This document shows positions 1-10,199 of a stretch of 64,000 nt of DNA, piece after piece (within the stretch, counting starts at the first letter, position 1; each line of letters starts with the position of its first letter). The position numbers and the translations under genes are program-made. Below the pieces are notes generated by a model, which had not been told where the DNA came from, did not search any database, and was given only the letters and a program-made list of their open reading frames with translations. The DNA lies in the NCBI GenBank assembly GCA_963643505.1, contig CAVIKF010000008.1, forward strand, positions 7,273 to 71,272, in the 5' to 3' direction. Source of the stretch: CAVEFW01 sp963643505 (GTDB lineage Bacteria > Actinomycetota > Coriobacteriia > Coriobacteriales > Eggerthellaceae).

Positions 1-363
1 ACCTACACAGGTGATGTCGCAGAGGGCAAGATGCCGACCATCAAAGGCGAGGCGTGCTATTGGAACGGGAGTGCATACGTCACGTTGATGACGCGCTCCG
101 AGGCGGGTGCCTTGGTGTATGCGGATGTTGCACAGGTTGAGGGTTCGGCGCCCCAAGCGACGTCCTCTGACGTGAATGGGGACGGGAGCTTGTCCATCAT
201 CGACGCCCAAATCGCCTATGACCTGGGCGCGGGACGCTACAACGGATTCGACAAGCTCGATTGCGGCGCCTGGCTCCGTGCCGATGCGAATGGGGACGGG
301 GTCCTCGATGCGGCGGACGCTTGGGCGATTCAGCATGCGATACATGAGGGCTTTGATGTTTAA
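1..363 (+). CDS. 3' end of a secreted dockerin-terminated surface protein (partial)
   Basis: The reading frame is open from the first base of the window and ends at TAA (361-363), so this is the last 120 residues of a gene that starts outside. The C-terminus holds two calcium-binding EF-hand-like loops, DVNGDGSLSIID and DANGDGVLDAAD, separated by a helix with AQIAYDLGAGRY. That is the architecture of a type I dockerin-like module. The opening TYTGDV matches TYTGDV near the end of the 3113-residue protein just downstream, so the two are tandem paralogues sharing a C-terminal module. Nothing can be said about its catalytic part. No cohesin partner is visible in this window, so the binding partner of the module is unknown. 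Confidence 0.85.
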   Translation, partial: TYTGDVAEGKMPTIKGEACYWNGSAYVTLMTRSEAGALVYADVAQVEGSAPQATSSDVNGDGSLSIIDAQIAYDLGAGRYNGFDKLDCGAWLRADANGDGVLDAADAWAIQHAIHEGFDV

Positions 364-365
364 GC

Positions 366-493
366 GGTGGATTGACCATAAAAGCTGCGGGCTAGCCGAG
401 CGACGGGCTAGCCATGAAAACGGTGGGTTGACCAAGAAAGCGGCGGGCTAGCCATGAAAACGGTGGGTTGACCAAGAAAGCGGCGGGCTAGCC
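366..493. repeat. 40-bp intergenic tandem repeat
   Basis: Immediately after the stop codon of the partial dockerin gene a 40-bp unit is repeated head to tail: 401-440, 441-480 (identical but for the second to fourth bases) and a partial copy 481-493. A diverged copy lies at 366-397. Each unit contains the palindrome GGCTAGCC. A further degraded trace (GAGCTGTGGCCTAGCCGC) is near 549-566. The repeats fill most of the 224 bp before the next gene. No function is evident. Confidence 0.9.
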
Positions 494-587
494 ACAAGAT
501 CCAACATGCAAGACACGGGGCTTCGGCACCCGAGCTGCGGCTAACCGAGCTGTGGCCTAGCCGCAAGAGAAAGAGAGAAGGGAAAAC

Positions 588-3500
588 ATGAGGAAGATTA
601 CGCACCCGAAAGGTGTTGCGGCGGCGCTGTGTGCAGCGGTTTTGTGCATCGGGGTCGGCCTAGGAGTGGCGTCTATTCAAGGGGTACCCGTTGGCAACGG
701 CTCGGACGACCTTCTTGTCAAGAAGGACACCTCCGCCGCGACGTATCCGCTTGCAGAAAACTACGCGCCGGAATCAGAGGCAAAATTTGCCCAGGTCATG
801 CACATCGACAACGGTTCTGGCGAGGTCCTTACCTTGGCCGATTTGCCTTCGGGAAGCTACTCGGGCTTCCTTTTTTCCCTCGCTGATACGGCACAAGGTG
901 CTGGCGAGGTCGCCTCGGTTGCCGAGGAGGCGGCCAAGGAGGGCCTCATCACGCAAGTGCACGGCTCCCTTTATGAGGTGACCTCTCTCGATACCTTGGC
1001 AGGCCTGTTCTCAGCCGACCAATTGGAATATGTCGAGCCTGACACCAGGGTCTATCTTGTCGGTGACATCGATGACGACGCCCGCGCCACAGAGGCGCTC
1101 ACGACCCGGGGCGGAACCAGCAACAATCCCGCCCCGGCCTACCCGCCAAGCGACCCGTATTATCTGTCGGGAAATCTTTGGAACCTCGACATGCTCAACG
1201 TGGAGGGCGCGTGGGCCCAAGGCCTTGATGGCGATCCTTATGTCCACAACAACACGCCGGTGCGCGACACGAAGGTGCGCGTGGCGGTTATCGACACAGG
1301 TTTGTACGGAACTGGTACCTCCGAGAACAAGCACGAGGATATTGACTATACCCATGTGGTCGACGGGAAAAACTTCGTCACGAGCGACGAGGGTGAGCCC
1401 GACGTCAAGGGACATGGCACTTTTGTCTCTGGCCTTATCGCGGCAAAGGTGAACAACAGCGTCGGCGTGGCGGGTCTAATGCCTGGTGTCGACATCGTGC
1501 CTTGCAAGGTGTTTGACTCCACCACGGCATCAACCTCCGACGTCGTCGATGCGATCTATTACGCTGTGGATGACGCGCATGTGGACGTCATCAACATGAG
1601 CCTTGGCGGCGAGTACAACGAGACATCGCTCCAACGTGCGTGCGACTATGCCGTTGAGCAGGGCGTTCTCGTCGTGGCTTCAGCCGGCAACGACGGCGTT
1701 TCCACCCCGAACTATCCTGCGGCATACGACTCCGTCGTCGGCGTCGCGTCCGTCGATTCCTCCCAAGAGCGTTCCACCTGGTCCCAATACGGCAAGAGCG
1801 TCTTTGTCACCGGCCCGGGAGAGAAAGTCACGAGCACGTACAACGAGTCCGAGACTTCGTACAAGACGGCAAGCGGAACCTCGTTCTCCAGCCCTGAGGT
1901 TGCCGCCCTCGCGGCGATGTGCAGGTCGGTCTATCCGGACATGTCCCAGGATGTGTTCAAGGAGTTCCTCATCGAGACTTCGACCGATCTCGGCACGAAG
2001 GGTTTCGACGACTATTACGGATACGGATTGGTCAACTTCGAGGCTATGGCCCAAGCCGTCTTGGCAAGCCAGACCCTTCCTTGGTACTCCCTGTCCTTTA
2101 ACGTGACCGATACCGCGGGCACGTCCATCCAAGGGGCGACCGTGGTCCTCAAGGCAGCCGAGGACATCACGTGGGCCGACGATCCCGATGAGGGCATCGA
2201 GGAGGGAAGCCTCGCCATCGGGGACGTCGTGGAGGCGCAACAAGACGGTACGTTCAAGGTCCATCGCGGCGTCTACTCGTACGAGGTCTCAGCAAACGGA
2301 TATTACCTGGGCACGGGCACCCTCAAGACTTACTCTGCCGAGCAAACGGTGGACGTCTCCTTGGAGGAGGCATATGAGGTCGTCATGAACGTCAAGAACA
2401 GCGCGGGGGACTATCTATCCGGTATCCACCTTGCGGTGTCGTCCTCCACTGGACGTATGGAGACCCCCAAGACAAACGGCGACGGCTCCTTTGTCTACAA
2501 CCTCATGAGCGGCGTGTACTCCTTTGAGGCGTCTGCTCCCGTGACCTACGAGAAGGTGAGCGGCCAATTCACGGTCCAACGCGAAAACAAGCAACTTACC
2601 ATCACCCTCAACACCGCCGCCGAATTGGCAACCGTCTCTCTTAGCGCCCATGACGCCGAGGAAGAAACGACGCTTACCCAGGTCTCGACGGCGCTCTACG
2701 ATGCCCAAGGGATGCTTGTCTCCGCGCGGGAGGACGGGACGTATCGTCTTGCCCGTGGCAAGGAATACAAGGCGATCCTTACCCGTTTGGGCTATGAGGA
2801 TGCAATTTCCACCTTCACGGTCGAAGACGCCGAGACCATGTTGCTTGACGTGGCCATGACCGCAGCTGAGTGCTCGATCTCCTTCCGTCCCGTCACCGAG
2901 GACAGCGTTGCGGTCAATGACGCAACGATCGTGGTGAGAGATGCTTCGGGCAAGGTCAAGAGCCCTTCTGCCACCGATCCCCTCCGCTACAACCTCAAAG
3001 CGGGCACCTACTCCTATACGCTTTCTGCCCCCGGCTATGAGGATGTCGTTGCAAACTTCAGCGTTTCCATCGAGTCGCGTACCCTGACCGTCGTCATGTC
3101 CGGCATCCCCCAAACCGTCTCCTTCTCCATCACGGACGCCAAGACCGGGCAGGCCTTGGAAGGCGCTTCCGTGAAGGTTATGAGCGCGACAAACGACGGG
3201 GCCATTCGCGCCAACTCGGACGGGACCTATTCGTTAGCTCCTGGAGAGTATCGGTATGGCGCCTATTGCCTGAACTACCAAAGCAAGCGCGGCTCCTTCA
3301 TCGTGCATGGCGACACGCTCTCCATCGACATCTCCCTTGATCCCTACTCGGGCTCCACCGAAGGCTTCGCCGGCGGCTCGGGTACGGTTGACGACCCCTA
3401 CCTTATTGCGACGGAGGATCAGCTCCGCTATCTTGCGAACCAGACCGATATCGTGCGCGCGGGACGTACCGATGCCGATACGAACCAAAAGCGCAGCGTG

Positions 3501-6500
3501 GAAGGTTACTACCAACTCGTTGCAGACATCGTGCTTACCGACGCGTGGTTGCCGATCGGAAACTACGAGAACAGCAACAACTACGTCGCCTTCTCCGGGA
3601 CCTTCGACGGCGCGGGCCACACCATTTCCGGCTTGAGCACGATCGAGTCCGACTATGACGCCCAAGGCCTGTTCGGCGTGGTGCAAAACGCCACCATCAC
3701 AAACCTCACCGTCGAGGGAAACGTGACAGGAGACAGCTATGTTGGAGGCATCGTCGGGTACGTTCGCTTCCTTTACGATTCCGAGGGCTCCGATTGGAAC
3801 ACGGGCGCGACCCGCATCTCCAATTGCTGCAACCGCGCATCGGTAACAGGGCGTTATGCGGTTGGAGGCATCGCCGGATCGACCTCTGGCTCCACCTCGT
3901 CCAACGAGGATTATGGAACCCTTGTCAGCCAGTGCTGCAACTACGGGGTGATCCATGCCCAACGCAATGGCGACTTTGACAGGCACAGCTCGGCCGCGGG
4001 CGGCGTCGTCGGCTCCGCAGGCAATTGCAAGGTGGAATACAGTTACAACCGCGCAACCGTGGAGGCGGGATATGTCGCAGGCGGCGTAGTCGGACAATCC
4101 CTCGGCCTTGCGGCGGTCTACAACTGCTATAACACCGGGTATGTATATGACCACGTGACGGCTGCGGGGTATGAGGGCAACTCTGGCAGCATCGCCGGTC
4201 GGCTCGTGAAGTCGGCGCTGTCTGATTGCTACGGTCTTATCCCTGCCGACGAAAACGCGATCTATGCCCCGATCGGTGCCACTGACACGAGCACCACTGT
4301 CGCGAACTACAAAATGCTCGATCGTGCAAGCATGTGGCGCTCCGACGACTTTGTGGCAATGTTGAACCTTGATGCCGTGACAGACACGATGACCACCTCA
4401 TTTGTAGCAGGCGGAAGCTACCCGTTGCTCAAATGGGAGGTGTCCCCAGACGCCATCTTGGCCGAGGATCCCTATATCACGCAAGACCCCATCTCGCCTG
4501 CGACCTCCTATAAGCAAGATGCTGAAGCCGCAGAGCTCACCGCAGACGTCGATCCGGTAGCGGATGGAGGCGTTTTGTCCTGGCAATGGTTCGAGTCTGA
4601 CGGCGAGTCGGGAAGCGAGTGTGTGCCCATCGCGGAGGCGGCGGGTACGGGAACCCATGCTACCTACACGCCTTCAACTGCGACAGCCGGTACGCGTCAC
4701 TACTTCGTCGTCTTCAAAAACACCCGTACTGCCGACGACGGACGCGCAGGGTCTGCGACGGCGAAGACCGCCTCTGCTACCGTGATCGTCCGTTCCGTCA
4801 TTGACGCACAAGAGCCCAAGGTGACGGCATACAACCCGTCAGCGGCCCAACAATTCAATACGGCGCTCTCGACGAAGATCACCACCGATCTCATGTTGTC
4901 GGTGGAAGCCTCTACAGGAGACGGGGGCACTTTGAGCTACCAATGGTACAAGGGCTCTTCGATGGTCGGCTCCGGCACGCCTATCGAGGGCGCCACGGAC
5001 GCGACATACTATCCTGATACCTCCGCCCTTGGCACGCTGTATTACTTCGTCGAGGTCACGAACACCTACGAGCCGGGTAATGTGGCCTCCGTCAAGACCG
5101 ATTGGGCAAGCGTCACGATCACCGAGTACACCATCAGCTCTTACGAGGAGCTTATGAGCTTCCGCACGGCAGTCGATTCTGGTGTTACTTTCGAGGGTCT
5201 CGTCGTGACTCTTACCTGCGACTTGGATGTCTCTCGGGCCGACTGGGAGCCAATCGGTTCTGTCGAGCACCCCTTCAAGGGCACGTTTATGGGAGGCGTG
5301 GGCTATTCGGGCTCCACCGAGATCACGACCCATACCATCAGCGGCATCCACATTGACGGCGCCGCTATAGGTGCTGCTCGTGGGTCTGAGGTCGAAGGCG
5401 CTGACTCTCTTGGTTTCTTTGGCGTCACTGAGGCCGCGACCATTTGCGACCTTGTGGTAGAGGGCTCGATCACGGGCAAGGCCAACCGCTATGCGGGTCT
5501 GATTGTCGGTTATGCGCTCGCAAACGGCTCATCCGCGACTGTACTTGAGAATTGTGCGACCCAGGCAAGCTCAAGCGTGGAGGGCAAGTATTGCATAGGC
5601 GGCCTGGTAGGTTATGGATGCGTGTCGATCAAGGACAGCGCAAACCATGGTTCCGTCACGGCGTGGGGCTTCGTTCCCACAAAGGCCGACAACTCCTTGG
5701 ATACCTACTCCTATACCACCAAGGCGGTTGGCGGTGTGGTCGGCTATGCCGCCGCGGGCTCCGTGAGAGGTTGCTACAACACCGGCGACGTGACGGCGAA
5801 ATCCATCGACACGACGGCAGGCGAGAAGAGCGTGTACTACGTCGGCGGCGTCGTAGGCTACGGATCCACCACCGCCAGCGTGCTCTCCTGCTTCGACACG
5901 GGCAAGGTGACGGTCGGTACTTGGGCGACGCGCAGTATCACGTTCAAACCTGCAGGTGTTTGCTATGCGGGAGCCGTCGTCGGCTACCAGGCCTACGACT
6001 ACTTGTACAACATCCACTATCTTGATGGCGCGGCCGGAGAGGGCGGCGTGGGCACCAACAGCTCCGCTGGCTACGATTATGCCGAGAACCATACCCTCGC
6101 GTTCATGAAGACCGCGTACTTCTTGGGTCAGATGCAAGACGGCTATGGCTATGGCGCCGCATTCCGCCAATCGACAAACGGCACTCCGCACTTGGTGTGG
6201 GAGACCGATAAGACCACGGGAAGCAACCTGGCCGACGCGGCAGAGCCGTATCTGTATGACGTCACCATTGACGGTGTGGACGACATCACGAGCACCTGGT
6301 CCACCTACTTCTACCAAGGGGAAAATGCACCGGATGTGGTTGTTTGGGCTGACCAGGTCCAACCTGAGGGCGGCCACTTGACCTATGAGTGGCAAAGCCG
6401 CCCGGTCGGGGGCACCGATGATGATTGGACTGTCGTGGAGGGAGCGTCTGGGGCCTGTGCGGCAACAGGTGACCACTACACCGCCTCACTTCCCATCAGC

Positions 6501-9500
6501 ACCGAGACGACTGCGATCGCGGAGTACCGTTGCGTGGTCACCAACACGTTGGACGGCGCCACGGGCTTGGCCACATGTGAAAACACGACCTCCGCGCTGA
6601 CCATCGAGATCCGCGAAAACATCGGGACCTTTGCCCTGGCCGACCCCTCCCAGGAAAACAGCGCGAGCAACCCTTGGGTTATCAAAACCCCTGAGCAATT
6701 GCACTTCCTCGCTCTGCTCGTGAACGGCGAAACGAAGATGGTGGGAGTCGACGACAGCTCGTTCTATCAACAATACCTCGTCATCGACGCCGATCTCGAC
6801 CTGTCCGGGTATGAACGTTGGGAGCCTATTGGAACAGGCGATTCCAACAACGGTTCTCCTTTTATGGGAATCTTGGACGGACGCGGCCATGCCATCACGG
6901 GTCTTCAGATCGGGACGCAAAGCGTGCCCGCCGCGGCATCCGATTACCAAGGTCTGTTCGGCAGCGTCTGTTATGGCGCCTTGCGCAACCTTTGCGTGAG
7001 CGGCACCGTCAACATCGCTTCCGGCGGATGGATGACCGGTGGTGTCACCGCCTATGCCTATGGCGCGGCCTTTGAGAACGTCGCCAACCATGTAAACGTT
7101 ACCGGGTCGGTGCGCGTTGGCGGCATCGCCGGCACGATCGGCACGTGTCAATTGAAGGATTGCTTCAACGACGGCACCATAACTGTCGCGGAGAGCTCAA
7201 GCACCTCCCAATACGCGGTCGGCGGCATCGCCGGTTATACGTTCTACGCGCGTGAGGGCGTCGAGGATGCAGGCTTGTTCAATTGCTTCAACGCGGGCGA
7301 CGTCAGCTGCACGCTTGCCTATGGCACCGATCCCCGTTTCGGCGCGCTGATCGGTGATGACAGCACCGACTCGACACCGCTTAGCCATTGCTACTATGTC
7401 TTGGGCACAGCCACCTGCTTAAACGACGGCTCCGCCGGTACGGGCATAGGGAATGCCGATGGGTGTCTTGAGGATGTCGAGGGCTCCTTCGAGGCGGTTG
7501 AGGGCTCGAGTGACCCGCAGGTCGCGTGGATGCTCAACACCGGCAACGGAGAAGCGAAAAACTCCGGACGTTGGGGCGTAATCGCGCAAGACGGCACCGG
7601 GGAGGGCGGCGCCGGGGATAATGCCGCTGTGCAAGGCGGCACCGGGGAGGAAGACACCACACAAGGCGGCACCGGGGAGGAAGGCACCGCAGCGCAAGAC
7701 GGCGCCGTCGCTCTCGCGATTTGCGGGGCTGACCCGGTGTATCGCGTCAACACCGACGCCGATGCCGCCCAAATCACCGTGTCCGCTGCGTATGTCACGG
7801 CGGGTACGGGGGTAACCGTTACCTGGCGGGAGAAGCCGGGATTTTTGGTCAACGATGTCGCTTACGGTTTGGAAGACGCCGACCCGACGACCTATACGTC
7901 CGTGAAAACGGGCGAAACCTTTACCATGCCGGCGGGGGATGTCGCCTTTGCCATCACCTCCGAGCAGGACAAGAGTTACCGTTACGACCTGTATGGCCTC
8001 GTTGTCGATGAGCAAGGCGTTGCGAGCACTAATGCCACGGTTGCCTTTGACGACCTCGACAATCCGCCCACGGCTCGTGAGGGGGATGCTGTCAACGTGA
8101 CGTTGACGGTTGCGCAGGGCTACCAAATCAAGACGGTGAGCGCCGAGGGAGTCTTTGGCGCGAAGGTCTCCGTTGAGTGCGTAGACGGTCTGCACTACCG
8201 TTTCACGATGCCGGCAGACCTCGTGAACTTTACGGTCGTGGTTGAGGCGGAGGGTTCTGCCGCCGCCAAACAGGTGCCCTCTTTGGGCATCACCGCCGAC
8301 AACGTCCATATCTACAACGCCAACGACACATACCATACTGGCAACCTGGTATACGACACGCTCACGCTCTCCGGTACCTCCATGGGAAGCGACCGAACCC
8401 TTACCAGCTACAACTTGGAGACGGCAAGCTCCACCCCGGCGTTGTATGAGCAAACCTATTCCTTTGCCGATGGCGCTTCCCACCGTGTGACGGGCGTGAG
8501 TATCGTCGCGCTTATCAAGCAATTTGTGGACGACCCGACGACGCTGATCGTGACGACGCCGGTGTTGTTCGAGGCGGGCGACGGTTCGTCTTACTCTTGC
8601 ACGTGGGGAGAGCTCACCTCTTTGAGCTACAACGCCTATACCGATACCACCGGGCAACCGACGGTTCGCGCCCTTCCGGCTTTGTTGGCCTTCGGCCAGG
8701 ATGGTAAGCCCTATGAGGACAACGCGCTCCACCTCGTCTTTGGTGCCACGAGTGCTACAGACGACAACACGGCTCGTTGTTTGTCGGGGGTGACCCGCAT
8801 CGCGATCGGCGAGGACCTCAACTATTCCCAGCATTGCTACAGCACGTATGCAGACCTTTCCAGCGTCGGCGGATCTGACGTGACCGTGAACATCTATGAG
8901 GGCACGACCCTTGCGGGCACGAAGACCTATTCCGTCAAGGACATCGAGGCGCTTGCCAATGCTGATCGCGGCGGCATCTATCGCGGCCTGTACTCCACGT
9001 TGGTTTATGAGGACAACGAGGAGAGCTATTCGGGTCCCTATTCGGACTATTACGAGGGTTATAGCCTCTACGACGTGTTGCTTGACGCCGGCTTGCCTGA
9101 AAACGCCGCCGCTTCCTCTCCCGAGGCCAAGGTCCAGTTCTACCAACTCGGCGAGTGGACTGAGGCATGGAAGACTGTCAACGTCAGCCTTGGCTACCTC
9201 GCAGGTAACGGTGCGAAGGGCGTTGGGGACTACAGCGGCAACTTCACCATGTATGGCAGGGAGGACGGCTCCGACACCGACGGCATCGCCATCCGAGGCA
9301 TGGCTCCGACCCTCGCGTACGGCAAAAACGATCTGCCGCTTGTCTATGCGAGTGGCTCTACCGGGGTGAGCTCGACGGCGTACAACTACCGTGGACCCCT
9401 GATTGCCATGTTGCCGCAAAATGAGGTTGAGGGCGGATATGTCGCCGACCAGACGGTCTCCGCGTGCTATCTTGGCCAAATCGATGTGTACCTTCCCGCT

Positions 9501-9929
9501 CCCGAGGAGCCTCTCTTCTCCGTCGCAACATCTGACATAACTGAAGTGAGCGGGTTGCGAATTGTCACCTACACCGGGGACGTCCCTGAAGGAAGCGTCG
9601 TCTCTGTCGCAGGTAAGACCATGCTTGCGCGAGACGGTAACTATGTCTGTTTGCTTCCGAGAGAGCAGGCGGCCTCGCTCACGAATGGCTCCTTCTCCAC
9701 GGTTGAGGGGAAAACCACCGTGGTTACGCGAGGAGATGTCAATGAGAGCACGACCATAGACATCATCGATGCCCAGATTGCCTACGATATTGCGTGCGGT
9801 AAGTACCGTGACCTGTCGGTGATAGGTGAACCAGGTTGGCTTGCCGCGGACTTCAACCTCAACGGCGAGATTGATGCGAGTGACGCGCTCGCGATCATGC
9901 ACCAGGTCCACGCGTTGTACAGGTCTTGA
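588..9929 (+). CDS. Giant secreted subtilisin-family (S8) serine protease with GLUG repeats and C-terminal dockerin-like module
   Basis: A 3113-residue protein. The ATG follows a purine-rich site (AGAAGGGA). Residues 1-32 are a signal peptide. A propeptide-like segment precedes an S8 domain with Asp236 (VIDTG), His276 (GHGTFVSG), oxyanion Asn368 (SAGND) and Ser432 (SGTSFSSPE), so the triad is intact. Residues about 500-920 hold five carboxypeptidase-regulatory-like beta repeats. About 925-1270, 1515-1870 and 2020-2325 are three GLUG-type beta-helical blocks (GLFGV, NLTVEG, VGGIVGY), spaced by Ig-like domains. A Gly-Thr-Glu repeat lies at 2332-2375. Residues about 2565-2970 resemble paired ligand-binding domains of bacterial surface proteins (inference). 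Residues 3048-3113 form a dockerin-like pair of EF-hand loops. It is probably an extracellular protease or adhesin. No sortase motif or C-terminal membrane anchor is visible. Confidence 0.93.
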   Translation: MRKITHPKGVAAALCAAVLCIGVGLGVASIQGVPVGNGSDDLLVKKDTSAATYPLAENYAPESEAKFAQVMHIDNGSGEVLTLADLPSGSYSGFLFSLADTAQGAGEVASVAEEAAKEGLITQVHGSLYEVTSLDTLAGLFSADQLEYVEPDTRVYLVGDIDDDARATEALTTRGGTSNNPAPAYPPSDPYYLSGNLWNLDMLNVEGAWAQGLDGDPYVHNNTPVRDTKVRVAVIDTGLYGTGTSENKHEDIDYTHVVDGKNFVTSDEGEPDVKGHGTFVSGLIAAKVNNSVGVAGLMPGVDIVPCKVFDSTTASTSDVVDAIYYAVDDAHVDVINMSLGGEYNETSLQRACDYAVEQGVLVVASAGNDGVSTPNYPAAYDSVVGVASVDSSQERSTWSQYGKSVFVTGPGEKVTSTYNESETSYKTASGTSFSSPEVAALAAMCRSVYPDMSQDVFKEFLIETSTDLGTKGFDDYYGYGLVNFEAMAQAVLASQTLPWYSLSFNVTDTAGTSIQGATVVLKAAEDITWADDPDEGIEEGSLAIGDVVEAQQDGTFKVHRGVYSYEVSANGYYLGTGTLKTYSAEQTVDVSLEEAYEVVMNVKNSAGDYLSGIHLAVSSSTGRMETPKTNGDGSFVYNLMSGVYSFEASAPVTYEKVSGQFTVQRENKQLTITLNTAAELATVSLSAHDAEEETTLTQVSTALYDAQGMLVSAREDGTYRLARGKEYKAILTRLGYEDAISTFTVEDAETMLLDVAMTAAECSISFRPVTEDSVAVNDATIVVRDASGKVKSPSATDPLRYNLKAGTYSYTLSAPGYEDVVANFSVSIESRTLTVVMSGIPQTVSFSITDAKTGQALEGASVKVMSATNDGAIRANSDGTYSLAPGEYRYGAYCLNYQSKRGSFIVHGDTLSIDISLDPYSGSTEGFAGGSGTVDDPYLIATEDQLRYLANQTDIVRAGRTDADTNQKRSVEGYYQLVADIVLTDAWLPIGNYENSNNYVAFSGTFDGAGHTISGLSTIESDYDAQGLFGVVQNATITNLTVEGNVTGDSYVGGIVGYVRFLYDSEGSDWNTGATRISNCCNRASVTGRYAVGGIAGSTSGSTSSNEDYGTLVSQCCNYGVIHAQRNGDFDRHSSAAGGVVGSAGNCKVEYSYNRATVEAGYVAGGVVGQSLGLAAVYNCYNTGYVYDHVTAAGYEGNSGSIAGRLVKSALSDCYGLIPADENAIYAPIGATDTSTTVANYKMLDRASMWRSDDFVAMLNLDAVTDTMTTSFVAGGSYPLLKWEVSPDAILAEDPYITQDPISPATSYKQDAEAAELTADVDPVADGGVLSWQWFESDGESGSECVPIAEAAGTGTHATYTPSTATAGTRHYFVVFKNTRTADDGRAGSATAKTASATVIVRSVIDAQEPKVTAYNPSAAQQFNTALSTKITTDLMLSVEASTGDGGTLSYQWYKGSSMVGSGTPIEGATDATYYPDTSALGTLYYFVEVTNTYEPGNVASVKTDWASVTITEYTISSYEELMSFRTAVDSGVTFEGLVVTLTCDLDVSRADWEPIGSVEHPFKGTFMGGVGYSGSTEITTHTISGIHIDGAAIGAARGSEVEGADSLGFFGVTEAATICDLVVEGSITGKANRYAGLIVGYALANGSSATVLENCATQASSSVEGKYCIGGLVGYGCVSIKDSANHGSVTAWGFVPTKADNSLDTYSYTTKAVGGVVGYAAAGSVRGCYNTGDVTAKSIDTTAGEKSVYYVGGVVGYGSTTASVLSCFDTGKVTVGTWATRSITFKPAGVCYAGAVVGYQAYDYLYNIHYLDGAAGEGGVGTNSSAGYDYAENHTLAFMKTAYFLGQMQDGYGYGAAFRQSTNGTPHLVWETDKTTGSNLADAAEPYLYDVTIDGVDDITSTWSTYFYQGENAPDVVVWADQVQPEGGHLTYEWQSRPVGGTDDDWTVVEGASGACAATGDHYTASLPISTETTAIAEYRCVVTNTLDGATGLATCENTTSALTIEIRENIGTFALADPSQENSASNPWVIKTPEQLHFLALLVNGETKMVGVDDSSFYQQYLVIDADLDLSGYERWEPIGTGDSNNGSPFMGILDGRGHAITGLQIGTQSVPAAASDYQGLFGSVCYGALRNLCVSGTVNIASGGWMTGGVTAYAYGAAFENVANHVNVTGSVRVGGIAGTIGTCQLKDCFNDGTITVAESSSTSQYAVGGIAGYTFYAREGVEDAGLFNCFNAGDVSCTLAYGTDPRFGALIGDDSTDSTPLSHCYYVLGTATCLNDGSAGTGIGNADGCLEDVEGSFEAVEGSSDPQVAWMLNTGNGEAKNSGRWGVIAQDGTGEGGAGDNAAVQGGTGEEDTTQGGTGEEGTAAQDGAVALAICGADPVYRVNTDADAAQITVSAAYVTAGTGVTVTWREKPGFLVNDVAYGLEDADPTTYTSVKTGETFTMPAGDVAFAITSEQDKSYRYDLYGLVVDEQGVASTNATVAFDDLDNPPTAREGDAVNVTLTVAQGYQIKTVSAEGVFGAKVSVECVDGLHYRFTMPADLVNFTVVVEAEGSAAAKQVPSLGITADNVHIYNANDTYHTGNLVYDTLTLSGTSMGSDRTLTSYNLETASSTPALYEQTYSFADGASHRVTGVSIVALIKQFVDDPTTLIVTTPVLFEAGDGSSYSCTWGELTSLSYNAYTDTTGQPTVRALPALLAFGQDGKPYEDNALHLVFGATSATDDNTARCLSGVTRIAIGEDLNYSQHCYSTYADLSSVGGSDVTVNIYEGTTLAGTKTYSVKDIEALANADRGGIYRGLYSTLVYEDNEESYSGPYSDYYEGYSLYDVLLDAGLPENAAASSPEAKVQFYQLGEWTEAWKTVNVSLGYLAGNGAKGVGDYSGNFTMYGREDGSDTDGIAIRGMAPTLAYGKNDLPLVYASGSTGVSSTAYNYRGPLIAMLPQNEVEGGYVADQTVSACYLGQIDVYLPAPEEPLFSVATSDITEVSGLRIVTYTGDVPEGSVVSVAGKTMLARDGNYVCLLPREQAASLTNGSFSTVEGKTTVVTRGDVNESTTIDIIDAQIAYDIACGKYRDLSVIGEPGWLAADFNLNGEIDASDALAIMHQVHALYRS

Positions 9930-9956
9930 TGCCTGCCGCATTTGGCTTCGGTGGCA

Positions 9957-9991
9957 CGCTCGCAATCATGCACCAGATCCACGTGGATTAG
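9957..9991 (+). repeat. Duplicated remnant of the dockerin 3' coding end
   Basis: The 27 bp at 9957-9983 match 9886-9912, inside the last codons of the S8 protease gene, with two mismatches and an offset of 71 bp. Read in its own frame the copy gives TLAIMHQIHVD followed by TAG (9989-9991), so it carries its own stop. The offset is not a multiple of three and the copy lies beyond the real TGA stop (9927-9929), so it is not translated as part of the gene. Confidence 0.85.
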
Positions 9992-9996
9992 CGCGG

Positions 9997-10042
9997 GGAG
10001 GAGGCCGATCTCAAATCCTTGGGGTCAGCCTCCTCCTTTTTT
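9997..10042 (+). terminator. Rho-independent terminator after the S8 protease gene
   Basis: A 9-bp perfect stem, GGAGGAGGC (9997-10005) with GCCTCCTCC (10028-10036), encloses a 22-nt loop and is followed directly by six T residues (10037-10042). It lies just after the duplicated gene-end remnant. Confidence 0.85.
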
Positions 10043-10137
10043 GTCTCGTTTTGCTCTCGTTTCGCTGCGTTAGGTTTTGCAACCTACCTCGCTGCATTTT
10101 GATGCAACCTGACGGGTGTACGCGGGCGTGTGAGTGT

Positions 10138-10199
10138 TATACTAAAATGGCTATTATTCGAATAGTGGAATAAATAGGAAAGGAAAGGAAAGGAAACCA
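10138..10199 (+). promoter_or_regulatory. Putative promoter, palindrome and AGGAA-repeat ribosome-binding region of the 1215-residue dockerin gene
   Basis: A TATACT box (10138-10143) is followed by a 10-bp perfect palindrome TATTCGAATA (10155-10164) and then four tandem copies of AGGAA (10176-10195) ending 4 bp before the ATG. No convincing -35 hexamer is seen at 16-18 bp. The palindrome is placed where an operator could overlap the transcription start. The AGGAA repeats serve as the Shine-Dalgarno region, so changes in copy number would alter it. Confidence 0.5.

Noticed and set aside
7419..9965. 848-codon open frame on the minus strand opposite the protease gene
   Set aside because: It lies entirely opposite a gene with clear domains, has no recognisable family or ribosome-binding site, and its Arg/Gly/Val-rich composition is typical of antisense frames in GC-rich DNA.
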